This document shows positions 1 to 6,179 of a stretch of 18,527 bases of DNA, piece after piece; within the stretch, counting starts at the first letter, position 1; every line of letters starts with the position of its first letter. Source of the stretch: Maritimibacter sp. (GTDB lineage Bacteria; Pseudomonadota; Alphaproteobacteria; Rhodobacterales; Rhodobacteraceae); contig DOUP01000234.1 in NCBI GenBank assembly GCA_003520545.1, forward strand, positions 1-18,527. The letters are read 5' to 3'. The position numbers were made by a program, and so were the translations under genes. Under the pieces are notes generated by a model, which was given only the letters and a program-made list of their open reading frames with translations, ran no database searches and was not told the DNA's origin.

Positions 1-609
1 ATTCACCCGCGGGCTGGTGCCAAACGCCGTTTTCACCCCATTGGGTGAGATGATTTTGATCATGTCACCCGTCGTCACACCCAATTCCGCCGCCACACCA
101 GAGCCAATGGCGATGCCCTCGTTAAAGCGGGAAAGGTCACCTTGTTTGCTTTCGGGATTGGCGATGCGGGGAATGGTCAAAAGATCGTCATAGCGGATGC
201 CAAACACTTCGACGCCCGCGTTGCGTTGCCCTTTGTTGCCCATCACCTGACCTTTGATCAGGGGGGCCGCGCGGGTCACACCGGGCACGGTAGAAATCCG
301 ATCCACCCAACCCTCAAAATCGCGGATTTCGCTGGTGACCTGTCCAATGTCATTCACATGGGCTTGGGCGTGCAGGCTGACGTGGGAATTGGCGCCCAAG
401 ATCGTGTCGACAAATTCATCGCGAAACCCGGTGCGCACGGCAAGCGTGATGATCAGGGCGGCCACCGCAAGGGTAATCCCGATCAGGCTGATCCACGTCA
501 TTGTGCTCACACCGCCTTCGGTGCGGCGCGCGCGTAGGTATCGCCACGCGATCATCCATTCGTATTTTGAGAAGGGCGCGGGGCGCGCATAAGGGGCGGT
601 TCGGGCCAA
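1..609 (-). CDS. lolC: Lipoprotein-releasing ABC transporter permease LolC, 5' part only
   Basis: LolC-type permease of the inner-membrane LolCDE complex, which extracts lipoproteins from the inner membrane for transfer to LolA. The 203 visible residues run off the window edge. They show a basic N-terminus, the family-typical EWMIAWRYLRARR stretch (about residues 17-29), one hydrophobic anchor (about 37-55, MTWISLIGITLAVAALIIT), then the start of the periplasmic domain with the FRDEF and ILGANSHVSLHAQ stretches expected of LolC/LolE. The start is TTG at 609: CGGAG lies 7 nt upstream and an in-frame TGA stop lies only 24 nt upstream, so no earlier start is possible. An in-frame ATG inside EWMIAW would remove conserved residues. 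The gene would continue beyond position 1, where lolD is usual. LolE is the alternative name, since many Rhodobacterales carry a single LolC/E-type permease. Confidence 0.9.
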   Translation of the reverse strand, partial: MARTAPYARPAPFSKYEWMIAWRYLRARRTEGGVSTMTWISLIGITLAVAALIITLAVRTGFRDEFVDTILGANSHVSLHAQAHVNDIGQVTSEIRDFEGWVDRISTVPGVTRAAPLIKGQVMGNKGQRNAGVEVFGIRYDDLLTIPRIANPESKQGDLSRFNEGIAIGSGVAAELGVTTGDMIKIISPNGVKTAFGTSPRVN

Positions 610-636
610 GGGGCTGCTCCGGTTTTGTTTTCAGGC

Positions 637-665
637 AAAGTGGGGGTTTCGCGTGCCAAGGTCAA
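637..665 (-). promoter_or_regulatory. Possible sigma70 promoter of lolC
   Basis: On the minus strand there is a TTGACC (665-660), a 17-nt spacer and CACTTT (642-637). This would start transcription about 20 nt before the TTG start codon. The -35 match is good and the -10 is poor, as is common in GC-rich alphaproteobacteria. Inference only. Confidence 0.4.
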
Positions 666-710
666 GCAGACGGCGCGCGCGCCAGCCATTTAGCGCGCAG
701 AGTTTATGGC

Positions 711-764
711 CGGTGGATAAGCCACCTTCGCACTGTGGAGAAGCCACAGATTTCTGTGGACAAG
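711..764 (+). repeat. Three DnaA-box-like 11-mers at 21-22 bp period
   Basis: CGGTGGATAAG (711-721), CTGTGGAGAAG (733-743) and CTGTGGACAAG (754-764) are direct repeats. Each matches the DnaA box TGTGGATAA at 8 of 9 positions. CCAC follows the first two copies, giving GTGG-ATAAG-CCAC and TGTGG-AGAAG-CCACA hairpins; in addition CCACAG (744-749) can pair with CTGTGG (754-759). Start-to-start distances are 22 and 21 bp, close to two helical turns. They lie upstream of the putative lolC promoter. Repeat structure is seen directly; DnaA binding is inferred. Confidence 0.6.
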
Positions 765-927
765 TGAGGTTATTTCACAAGTTCCTCTTTACAGGTTAGC
801 AGAGCGCAGGCACCATATCTAGTAAGGAAAAGGCGCGAAGACCGCCGAACCTAGTACAGGCAACAAACCCTAGTGGACCTCCAGATCGTGGATTTTCAAT
901 AGGGTCAAACCGCGAAAGGGAAGCGCC

Positions 928-1431
928 ATGGCTGCCACCGAGCACTATCTCGAAGCAGATGACCTGCATCCGATCGACATTGTTGAACATATCGCTGAAC
1001 ACCACGCATGGGAATTTAACCGCGTGGCGGATGATCAAATCGCAATGGCTGTGGAAGGACAGTGGCGGACCTATTCGATCACGCTGGCCTGGTCCGACTA
1101 TGACGAAACGCTGCGCCTGATTTGCACCTTTGAAATGGAACCACCGCAAGACAAGCTGCCCAAGATTTATGAGGCGCTGAATGCGATCAATGATCAGTGC
1201 TGGAAAGGCGCGTTCACCTATTGGAACGAACAGCGCCTGATGGTGTGGCGCTACGGGCTGGCGCTGACCGGTGGGCAATTTGCCGGGCCTGAACAGATCG
1301 ACCATCTGATCGCCAACGCGGTCGCAACCGCTGAACGGTTCTATCCGGCGTTTCAACTGGTGGGCTGGGGTGATCAAAGCATCGAAGACGCAATGCAAAT
1401 GGCCATCGCCGAGGCCTATGGCCGGGCGTAA
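928..1431 (+). CDS. YbjN domain-containing protein
   Basis: A 167-residue cytoplasmic protein of the YbjN family, whose fold resembles type III secretion chaperones; its biochemical role is not settled. Visible family features are HPIDIVEHIAEHHAWEFNRVADDQIAMAVEGQW near the N-terminus (about residues 14-46), the LICTFEMEPP strand (about 67-76), and the RLMVWRYGLAL region (about 107-117). No signal peptide or membrane segment is seen. The ATG is preceded by AAGGGA at a good distance. The gene heads a plus-strand block that continues with a small membrane protein (3-nt gap) and proC. A YbjN gene close to proC is, from memory, a frequent Rhodobacterales arrangement. An overlapping reverse-strand reading frame is a shadow. 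Confidence 0.85.
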   Translation: MAATEHYLEADDLHPIDIVEHIAEHHAWEFNRVADDQIAMAVEGQWRTYSITLAWSDYDETLRLICTFEMEPPQDKLPKIYEALNAINDQCWKGAFTYWNEQRLMVWRYGLALTGGQFAGPEQIDHLIANAVATAERFYPAFQLVGWGDQSIEDAMQMAIAEAYGRA

Positions 1432-1434
1432 GCG

Positions 1435-1635
1435 ATGATTTGGGTCGTCAGCCTGTTCAACATTGCCATTTTCGGCTGGACCGCCTTTGAAGCGTTAAAC
1501 ACCCTTGGTGTCTTTGACCCTGCTCGGCTGGCTTTGCCTTTTATCCCCACATTCTCTGTGCAAATCCTGTTTGGCTTATGGCTCATCGGAAATTTCACTT
1601 TGTGGCTGATCGCTCGCAGATTGCGCAGGGCATAG
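1435..1635 (+). CDS. Small two-span membrane protein of unknown function
   Basis: A 66-residue protein that I do not recognise by name. It starts 3 nt after the YbjN stop codon, which suggests translational coupling; the YbjN 3' end offers no clear Shine-Dalgarno sequence. It is almost entirely hydrophobic: a first span at about residues 2-20 (IWVVSLFNIAIFGWTAFEA), a short loop with FDPARLALPFIP, a second span at about 41-59 (SVQILFGLWLIGNFTLWLI), and a basic tail ending RRLRRA, which would place the C-terminus in the cytoplasm. The longer reverse-strand reading frame over this area has no credible start and is rejected. Its position between YbjN and proC supports a real gene. Confidence 0.65.
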   Translation: MIWVVSLFNIAIFGWTAFEALNTLGVFDPARLALPFIPTFSVQILFGLWLIGNFTLWLIARRLRRA

Positions 1636-1715
1636 ACGCTGGCAAGATAGCGGTAACTCACCGTTGCGCCCCCACCATCCCCCGCATAGTCTTTGGAAAA
1701 ACAGGGGGACATCAC

Positions 1716-2534
1716 ATGACAATGGATGATCTGAAATCGCGCGGCTTGGTGCTGCTCGGCTGCGGAAAAATGGGCTCGGCGATGCTTGAAGGTTGGCTGG
1801 GGCAAGGGTTGCCTGCGGGGGCCGTCTGGGTGAATGATCCCTATCCCTCTGATTGGTTGAAGGGGCTTTCCGGCCTGAACCTGAACGCAGATCTGCCGCA
1901 AAATCCAGCCATCGTCCTGATTGCGGTCAAACCGCAAATGATGGGCGACGCCCTGCCCGCAATTGCGGCCGTAGGGAATGGTCAGACCCTTTTTGTCTCG
2001 GTCGCCGCTGGCACCCCCATTTCCGCGTTCGAAGCGATCCTAGGCGGTGAAAGCCCGATCATCCGCGCGATGCCCAACACGCCCGCGGCGATTTCACGGG
2101 GGATCACGGCGATATGTGGCAATAAAAACGCCAGCGCAGACCACATGGATCTGGCGGAAAACTTGCTAAGCGCCGTGGGGCAAGTTGTGCGGATGGAAGG
2201 CGAACATCAGATGGATGCGGTCACCGCCCTGTCTGGGTCTGGCCCCGCCTATGTCTTTCACCTCATTGAAACCATGGCCGCCGCGGGCGAGGCTCAGGGC
2301 CTGCCCGCAAATCTTGCCCTGCAGCTGGCCAAAGCCACGGTCGCCGGGGCCGGTGCTTTGGCCGAAGCCGCTGAAGACAGCCCCAGCCAATTGCGCATCA
2401 ATGTCACCTCGCCCGCCGGCACCACCGCCGCCGCACTTGAGGTTTTGATGGATGAGGAAACCGGCTTCCCCCCCCTTCTCAACCGCGCGGTCAAAGCCGC
2501 CGCAGACCGTTCAAAGGAGCTGGCCAATGGCTGA
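1716..2534 (+). CDS. proC: Pyrroline-5-carboxylate reductase
   Basis: ProC catalyses the last step of proline synthesis, reducing 1-pyrroline-5-carboxylate with NAD(P)H in the cytoplasm. The 272-residue length is normal. The Rossmann motif GCGKMG is at residues 15-20, VKPQ is in the first half, MPNTPA closes the cofactor domain, and the C-terminal dimer domain carries ALSGSGPAYVF and the signature VTSPAGTTAAALEVL. The start at 1716 follows AGGGGG at 7 nt; a second ATG two codons later (1722) is possible. The frame is open upstream to an ATG at 1578, but those extra 46 residues overlap the preceding gene and match no ProC N-terminus. The gene overlaps the next by 8 nt (ATGGCTGA), so the two are probably translated from one message. 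Confidence 0.96.
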   Translation: MTMDDLKSRGLVLLGCGKMGSAMLEGWLGQGLPAGAVWVNDPYPSDWLKGLSGLNLNADLPQNPAIVLIAVKPQMMGDALPAIAAVGNGQTLFVSVAAGTPISAFEAILGGESPIIRAMPNTPAAISRGITAICGNKNASADHMDLAENLLSAVGQVVRMEGEHQMDAVTALSGSGPAYVFHLIETMAAAGEAQGLPANLALQLAKATVAGAGALAEAAEDSPSQLRINVTSPAGTTAAALEVLMDEETGFPPLLNRAVKAAADRSKELANG

Positions 2535-2877
2535 CCTCATCCCCGAAATCACCTTTGATGATTTTATGAAAGTCGACATTCGCAAAGGCACCATCCTGCG
2601 TGCGGAACCCTTCCCTGAGGCGCGCAAGCCCGCGATCAAAATCTGGGTGGATTTCGGCCCTGAGATTGGCGAGCGCAAATCCTCGGCCCAGATCACCGAG
2701 CATTACAGCCCAGAGGATCTGGTGGGCAAAGAAGTCATGGGCGTCGTGAACTTTCCCCCCCGGCAAATCGGCCCGGTGATGAGCGAAGTTCTTGTGCTTG
2801 GTCTTTATGATGAAAACGGACATGTGGGGCTGATCACGCCTGACAAACCTGTCCCCAATGGCGCGCGGATGTGCTAA
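2527..2877 (+). CDS. csaA: CsaA-type tRNA-binding domain protein
   Basis: A 116-residue single-domain OB-fold protein of the CsaA/tRNA-binding family. It closely follows the Bacillus CsaA pattern as I recall it: DDFMKVDIRKGTI (about residues 11-23), FPEARKPAIKI (29-39), FGPEIG, SSAQIT (52-57), VVNFPPRQIG (73-82), SEVLVLG (86-92) and the C-terminal PDKPVPNG (105-112). CsaA binds tRNA and has been proposed as an export-related chaperone; its physiological role is uncertain. The start at 2527 lies inside the last codons of proC and is preceded by AAAGGAG. The stop TAA (2875-2877) shares its last base with the next start codon. An upstream in-frame ATG at 2452 would extend deep into proC and is rejected. 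Confidence 0.93.
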   Translation: MADLIPEITFDDFMKVDIRKGTILRAEPFPEARKPAIKIWVDFGPEIGERKSSAQITEHYSPEDLVGKEVMGVVNFPPRQIGPVMSEVLVLGLYDENGHVGLITPDKPVPNGARMC

Positions 2878-3827
2878 TGAAACTCTTTATCTCGCGCCCC
2901 TTGCCCGGGCCCGTTTTGGAACACGCAAAAGCGGGTTTCGACGTGACCATCCGCACCGAAACCACAGCGATGACCGTGCCTGAAATGATCACATCGCTCA
3001 CCGATTACGATGTGGTCTTGCCCACATTGGGGGATCTCTATTCTGCGGACGTTTTTGCGCAGGCAGGCGACATCCGGGCCAAATTGCTTGCCAATTTTGG
3101 TGTCGGGTACAACCATATTGATGTGGATGCCGCCAAGGCCCACGGGCTTGTCGTATCAAACACCCCCGGCGCGGTCACCGACGCCACCGCAGACACCGCA
3201 ATGACGCTGATCCTGATGACTGCGCGTCGTGCGGGCGAAGGCGAGCGCATGTTGCGCGAAGGACGTTGGGCGGGCTGGCACCCCACCCAAATGCTTGGCC
3301 TGCATGTCACCGGGAAAACCGTGGGGATCATCGGCATGGGCCGCATCGGGCAGGCCATTGCCCGGCGCTGTCACTTTGGCTTTGGCATGAAGGTGGTGTT
3401 CTTTAACCGATCGCAAAAAGATGTCGATTTCCCGGCCACACAATTGGACAGCATCCAAGCGGTCGCAGCCTGTTGTGACATCATGGTGATCGCGACACCC
3501 GGCGGGGCCGACACCACCCATTTGATCAACGCAGACACGTTTAACGCCATGCAATCCCACGCCTTTTTGATCAATATTGCGCGCGGTGAGATTGTTGATG
3601 AGGCGGCACTGATCACAGCGCTAACCTCCGGTCTGATCGCCGGTGCGGGGCTGGATGTCTATGAGCTTGAACCCAAGGTGCCTGACGCGCTGATCCAAAT
3701 GGAAAACGTAACGCTTTTACCGCATCTTGGCACCGCAACCCATGAGGTGCGCACAGATATGGGCATGTTGGCGCTGGACAATGTGGAACGTTTTGCGCGT
3801 GGCGAGGGCTTGGTGACGCCTGTTTAG
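2877..3827 (+). CDS. D-2-hydroxyacid dehydrogenase, probably glyoxylate/hydroxypyruvate reductase
   Basis: A 316-residue NAD(P)-dependent D-isomer 2-hydroxyacid dehydrogenase. The substrate-domain motif LLANFGVGYNHIDV is at about 70-83, the dinucleotide motif GMGRIG at 153-158, and the catalytic triad is Arg236 (NIARGEIVDE), Glu265 (LDVYELEP) and His283 (LLPHLGTAT). After the second beta strand the sequence is FFNRS (175-179) rather than an acidic residue, which favours NADPH and fits glyoxylate/hydroxypyruvate (GyaR/GRHPR-like) reductases; the exact substrate is inferred. I start it at ATG 2877, which overlaps the csaA stop by one base (TAATG); a GTG two codons upstream is possible. Third-position GC is lower here than in genes after 3960 (70 of 100 codons counted by hand). 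Confidence 0.9.
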   Translation: MKLFISRPLPGPVLEHAKAGFDVTIRTETTAMTVPEMITSLTDYDVVLPTLGDLYSADVFAQAGDIRAKLLANFGVGYNHIDVDAAKAHGLVVSNTPGAVTDATADTAMTLILMTARRAGEGERMLREGRWAGWHPTQMLGLHVTGKTVGIIGMGRIGQAIARRCHFGFGMKVVFFNRSQKDVDFPATQLDSIQAVAACCDIMVIATPGGADTTHLINADTFNAMQSHAFLINIARGEIVDEAALITALTSGLIAGAGLDVYELEPKVPDALIQMENVTLLPHLGTATHEVRTDMGMLALDNVERFARGEGLVTPV

Positions 3828-3926
3828 AGCGCTTCGCCCTTTATTTGAAGCAGCAAGCAGCGCGTAATGCGTTGAAATTATTGACTTCAGGCAGCATTAG
3901 GCGCTTCAGGTTAAAGGCGAAACGCT
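3828..3926. repeat. 99-bp intergenic inverted-repeat element
   Basis: Two 24-nt arms (3828-3851 and, in reverse, 3926-3903) match at 19 of 24 positions; four of the five mismatches are C/T changes. The element begins on the base directly after the dehydrogenase stop codon. The 51-nt spacer has weaker internal pairing. The outer arm reads AGCGYTTCGCC. A related sequence directly follows the TetR stop codon at 8022. It could act as a terminator-like hairpin, but no T-run follows; a dispersed palindromic or MITE-like repeat is more likely. Confidence 0.65.
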
Positions 3927-3961
3927 CTCATCAGGTGCCGTTTGGCTAGCCCCCGGTTTGC

Positions 3962-4546
3962 TTAACCGCAGTCCCCGACCGCCTCGCGCCAATGCTTGCG
4001 GCAGAGGGAAACATAGGTCTCGTTCCCGCCAATCTGCACCTGCGCGCCGTCCACCAATGTGCGGCCCTGATCATCCTGACGGATCACCATGCTGGCCTTT
4101 TTGCCGCAATGACAGATGGTGCGCGCCTCGCGCATTTCATCCGCCAGCGCCAGCAAAGTGGCGGACCCCGGAAACAGATTTCCCTGAAAATCCACCCGCA
4201 AGCCGTAGGCCATGATCGGCACGCCCAGGTCGTCCACCGCGCGGGCCAGTTGCCAGACCTGTTCCGGCTCCAGGAACTGGGCCTCATCCAGAAAGACGCA
4301 AGCCACTTCCTTGACCGCCAGCCGCACCTTGATCTTCTCAAACAGGTCTTCACCAGGCGCGAAGGTATCTGCCTCGCTGTTGATCCCGATGCGCGAACCA
4401 ATGTTGCCCGCCCCCGCGCGGTCGTCGAATGCGAAGGTAAGCTGATACGTGTCCATACCCCGTTCGCGGTAGTTGTAGGACGCCTGCAAAAGCAGCGTCG
4501 ACTTGCCCGCGTTCATGGTAGAGTAGTGATAGTAAAGCTTGGCCAT
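3962..4546 (-). CDS. tdk: Thymidine kinase
   Basis: Type II thymidine kinase of the pyrimidine salvage pathway, phosphorylating thymidine with ATP. The 194-residue length is usual. The P-loop STMNAGKST is at residues 9-17, the DEAQ motif at 87-90 with Glu88 as the likely catalytic base, the substrate-lid motif GLRVDFQGNLF at 115-125, structural zinc ligands Cys145, Cys147, Cys182 and His185, and the thymidine-contacting region GGNETYVSLC at 173-182. The start is the only methionine before the P-loop. It lies 68 nt downstream of the DUF6455 gene on the same strand and may share its transcript. Lysine is AAG in 7 of 8 cases, unlike the genes before 3828. Confidence 0.97.
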   Translation of the reverse strand: MAKLYYHYSTMNAGKSTLLLQASYNYRERGMDTYQLTFAFDDRAGAGNIGSRIGINSEADTFAPGEDLFEKIKVRLAVKEVACVFLDEAQFLEPEQVWQLARAVDDLGVPIMAYGLRVDFQGNLFPGSATLLALADEMREARTICHCGKKASMVIRQDDQGRTLVDGAQVQIGGNETYVSLCRKHWREAVGDCG

Positions 4547-4614
4547 GCCGCCGAATTACCGAGTGCCGCGCAGGCAATCAAGCGAAGGCTGACTGGCGTG
4601 CGGAATGCCCTGTG

Positions 4615-4875
4615 CTACCAGCCATCCCGCATATGATCGAAAAGTGCCTTGTTCGGACAAAGTGCGGGCGCTTCCCTGGCCCCACCGGCATGATCTTCTA
4701 GCCAGATATCACATCCATCGGGATCGGCGCAGAGGTGGCAGCGCTCCACCGCGCGGTCCAGCTGACGGCGGGACACGATGTTGGCGTCGTATTCGGCTTC
4801 GATATTCAGGCCAAGGGTCTCGGCCATGCGCTCCATGGCGTCAGGTGTGCGCGGGCGGTCGTAATTGTCTTTCAT
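4615..4875 (-). CDS. DUF6455 family protein
   Basis: An 86-residue protein that matches what I recall as DUF6455, a small family common in Rhodobacterales without an assigned function. The N-terminal half is helical and charged, with RMAETLGLNIEAEYDANIVSRRQLDRAVERC. The C-terminal half holds a cysteine set CHLCADPDGC followed by a later LCPN, four cysteines in all, which could bind a metal or an Fe-S cluster or be redox-active. No signal peptide or membrane span is seen. A strong ribosome site GCGGAGG lies 8 nt before the ATG. An FNR-type box sits 49-62 nt upstream of the start codon, well placed for activation. tdk follows on the same strand. Confidence 0.8.
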   Translation of the reverse strand: MKDNYDRPRTPDAMERMAETLGLNIEAEYDANIVSRRQLDRAVERCHLCADPDGCDIWLEDHAGGAREAPALCPNKALFDHMRDGW

Positions 4876-4923
4876 AAGAATTACCTCCGCAGCCGATCAT
4901 GGTGAGCGATTCCCCTTTCGTCC

Positions 4924-4937
4924 TTGATAGAGGTCAA
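4924..4937. promoter_or_regulatory. FNR/FnrL-type binding site
   Basis: TTGATAGAGGTCAA has the TTGAT-N4-RTCAA form, one base from the symmetric FNR consensus TTGAT-N4-ATCAA. It lies between the divergent DUF6455 gene and the gene at 4979. Towards DUF6455, a site centre at 4930.5 placed at -41.5 puts the transcription start near 4889. A CATGAT -10-like hexamer (minus strand, 4901-4896) then fits a class II FNR promoter. Sequence match is seen; activity is inferred. Confidence 0.55.
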
Positions 4938-4978
4938 ATTGGCCTTTCATCCGCAGCCTGCTCGTCTAAGCTGGGCCT

Positions 4979-5239
4979 ATGTTTACCATCGAACACGACT
5001 TTGAGGCCACCGTCGTTACCCTTGTGGATGAGGGCGACGAGGGGGCGTCTTATCTTCAAGAAGACATCACCATCAACGCGTTCGAGGACTGCGTGACCAT
5101 CGAACAACTCGATCCCCAGACCGATCGGGTTCACGTGATAACGCTCTCCATGCCGCAGTTGCGGGATCTCGCGGCGGCGCTCGATCTGCCCGAAGGTGTC
5201 TATCGGCTGCGCCCGGTTGAAGAGGGTGAAGGGGAGTAG
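4979..5239 (+). CDS. Small acidic conserved protein of unknown function
   Basis: An 86-residue acidic protein that I do not recognise by name. The sequence alternates short strands and charged turns (FTIEHDFEATVVTLVDEG, VTIEQLD, VHVITLSMPQLRDLAAALDLPEGVYRL) and ends PVEEGEGE, suggesting a compact beta-rich domain with one helix at about residues 58-69. No membrane span or signal peptide is visible. The ribosome site is weak and the leader is short. The opposite-strand frame of similar length is judged a shadow, because this one uses GC-ending codons like its neighbours and packs neatly. Its stop lies 3 nt from the convergent DUF167 gene, and it is divergent from DUF6455 across the FNR-like site. 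Confidence 0.65.
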   Translation: MFTIEHDFEATVVTLVDEGDEGASYLQEDITINAFEDCVTIEQLDPQTDRVHVITLSMPQLRDLAAALDLPEGVYRLRPVEEGEGE

Positions 5240-5242
5240 GGG

Positions 5243-5500
5243 TCACGGATCGACCCGAAACACCTTGTCCCGGCTAGTCGCCCCGCGCACCAGTGTCAGG
5301 GAACTTTTGGGCACGCCAAGCGCGCTTGACAGCAGCTTGATCACCGCCTTGTTCGCCTTGCCGTCCTCCGGCACGGTCGTCACGTTGATGCGTAGCCCCT
5401 CGGCGCCCTCCACCACGGCATTGCGCGCGGCTTTCGGCGTCACCCGCACGGCGATCTCGCGACCCGGTCGGGCCAGATGGGACAGCTCACCTTTCTTCAT
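5243..5500 (-). CDS. DUF167 (YggU family) protein
   Basis: An 85-residue protein of the DUF167/YggU family, small cytoplasmic proteins of unknown function. Family hallmarks are visible: IAVRVTPKAARNAVV (about residues 16-30), the invariant-looking PEDGKANKAVIKLLS (about 44-58), and GVPKSSLTLVRGATSRDKVF (about 62-81). I chose the ATG at 5500, preceded by GAAGAGAGG, because it starts just before the domain. The frame is open upstream to 5728, but that would run through the promoter and 5' end of the divergent nitroreductase gene and adds no family sequence. Confidence 0.88.
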   Translation of the reverse strand: MKKGELSHLARPGREIAVRVTPKAARNAVVEGAEGLRINVTTVPEDGKANKAVIKLLSSALGVPKSSLTLVRGATSRDKVFRVDP

Positions 5501-5548
5501 GGCCTCTCTTCGCCGATCCCTCCCATCCATGCAATCTGTTTCAAAAGC

Positions 5549-5577
5549 TTGACCTTGCCGGTGTAAGTGCCGACATG
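5549..5577 (+). promoter_or_regulatory. Possible sigma70 promoter of the nitroreductase operon
   Basis: TTGACC (5549-5554), a 17-nt spacer and GACATG (5572-5577). This places a start point shortly before the strong ribosome site AGGAGG upstream of the nitroreductase ATG. The -35 is good and the -10 weak. Confidence 0.35.
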
Positions 5578-5600
5578 CAACGCAACGGACAGGAGGACAT

Positions 5601-6179
5601 ATGCCCGAGAAAAACCAGGCCGCGCTCGATTTTCTGTTGACGCGCCGCTCGCGCCCCGCCAAGACGCTCACCGGTCCGGTGCCGGGGCAGGACGAATTGA
5701 TGACCATTCTCACCGCCGCCGCGCGCACACCGGATCACGGCAAGCTGGAGCCGTGGCGTTTCATCGTCTTGGAAAAGCCCGCGCTCACACGCTTGGCGGA
5801 TTGCGTCGAACCCTGCGGGGCGAAGCTCGGTATCGACCCGGAAAAGATCGAGAAATCGCGACGCCAATTCGCGGACGCCGACCTCGCGGTCGCTGTCGTT
5901 CTGTCGCCGGTCGAGAGCGAAAAGGTCCCCCACATCGAACAGGTCTATTCCGCGGGTGCCGTCTGCCTGTCGCTTCTCAATGCCGCGCTGGCCGCCGGTT
6001 GGGGTGCGAACTGGCTGACCGGCTGGCCCAGCCATGACCCGGCCTTCATCAAGGACGAGCTAGGACTTGAAGATCACGAAAGCGTCGCGGGCTTCATTCA
6101 CATCGGGACCGAGACCGCCGCGCCGCCGGAACGTCCGCGTCCCGACCTCTCCACCAAAGTGAAATGGGTAAGCGCATGA
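5601..6179 (+). CDS. Nitroreductase family protein (YdjA-like)
   Basis: A 192-residue FMN-dependent oxidoreductase of the nitroreductase superfamily, single-domain and near the length of YdjA-type members. The N-terminal FMN-binding signature LLTRRSRPAKTL (about residues 12-23) is followed by ILTAAARTPDHGKLEPWRFIVL (about 36-57), in which PDHGKLEPWRF is typical of the family. A hydrophobic dimer helix with AGAVCLSLLNAALAAGWGANWLTGW (about 118-142) and the C-terminal AGFIHIGT follow. Physiological substrate unknown. The start has an excellent ribosome site (AGGAGG, 5 nt spacing). The stop overlaps the next start (ATGA), so it forms an operon with the EI24-domain gene. Confidence 0.92.
   Translation: MPEKNQAALDFLLTRRSRPAKTLTGPVPGQDELMTILTAAARTPDHGKLEPWRFIVLEKPALTRLADCVEPCGAKLGIDPEKIEKSRRQFADADLAVAVVLSPVESEKVPHIEQVYSAGAVCLSLLNAALAAGWGANWLTGWPSHDPAFIKDELGLEDHESVAGFIHIGTETAAPPERPRPDLSTKVKWVSA

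Larger units (their letters stand above)
610..927. other. 318-base intergenic region between divergent lolC and the YbjN gene
   Basis: No credible coding sequence was found: the ORFs crossing it lack a ribosome-binding site and are shadows or chance frames. It holds the putative lolC promoter (637-665), a 12-bp perfect palindrome GGCGCGCGCGCC (672-683), and the three DnaA-box-like 11-mers at 711-764. The part from about 780 to 915 is AT-richer and presumably contains the leader and promoter of the YbjN gene, but I could not pick a convincing -35/-10 pair there. Confidence 0.6.

Noticed and set aside
819..874. CTAGT repeated at 819, 851 and 870
   Set aside because: A 5-mer with irregular spacing (32 and 19 bp) and poor flank similarity; likely chance.
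881..898. FNR-like TTCAATAGGGTCAA before the YbjN gene
   Set aside because: The left half is TTCAA instead of TTGAT; too many mismatches for a credible FNR site.
796..1398. 200-codon reverse-strand reading frame over the YbjN gene
   Set aside because: It mirrors the YbjN coding sequence, has no ribosome site or recognisable family, and the plus-strand protein has clear family features.
1416..1937. 173-codon reverse-strand frame over the small membrane gene and proC start
   Set aside because: Antisense to proC with atypical composition and no family match.
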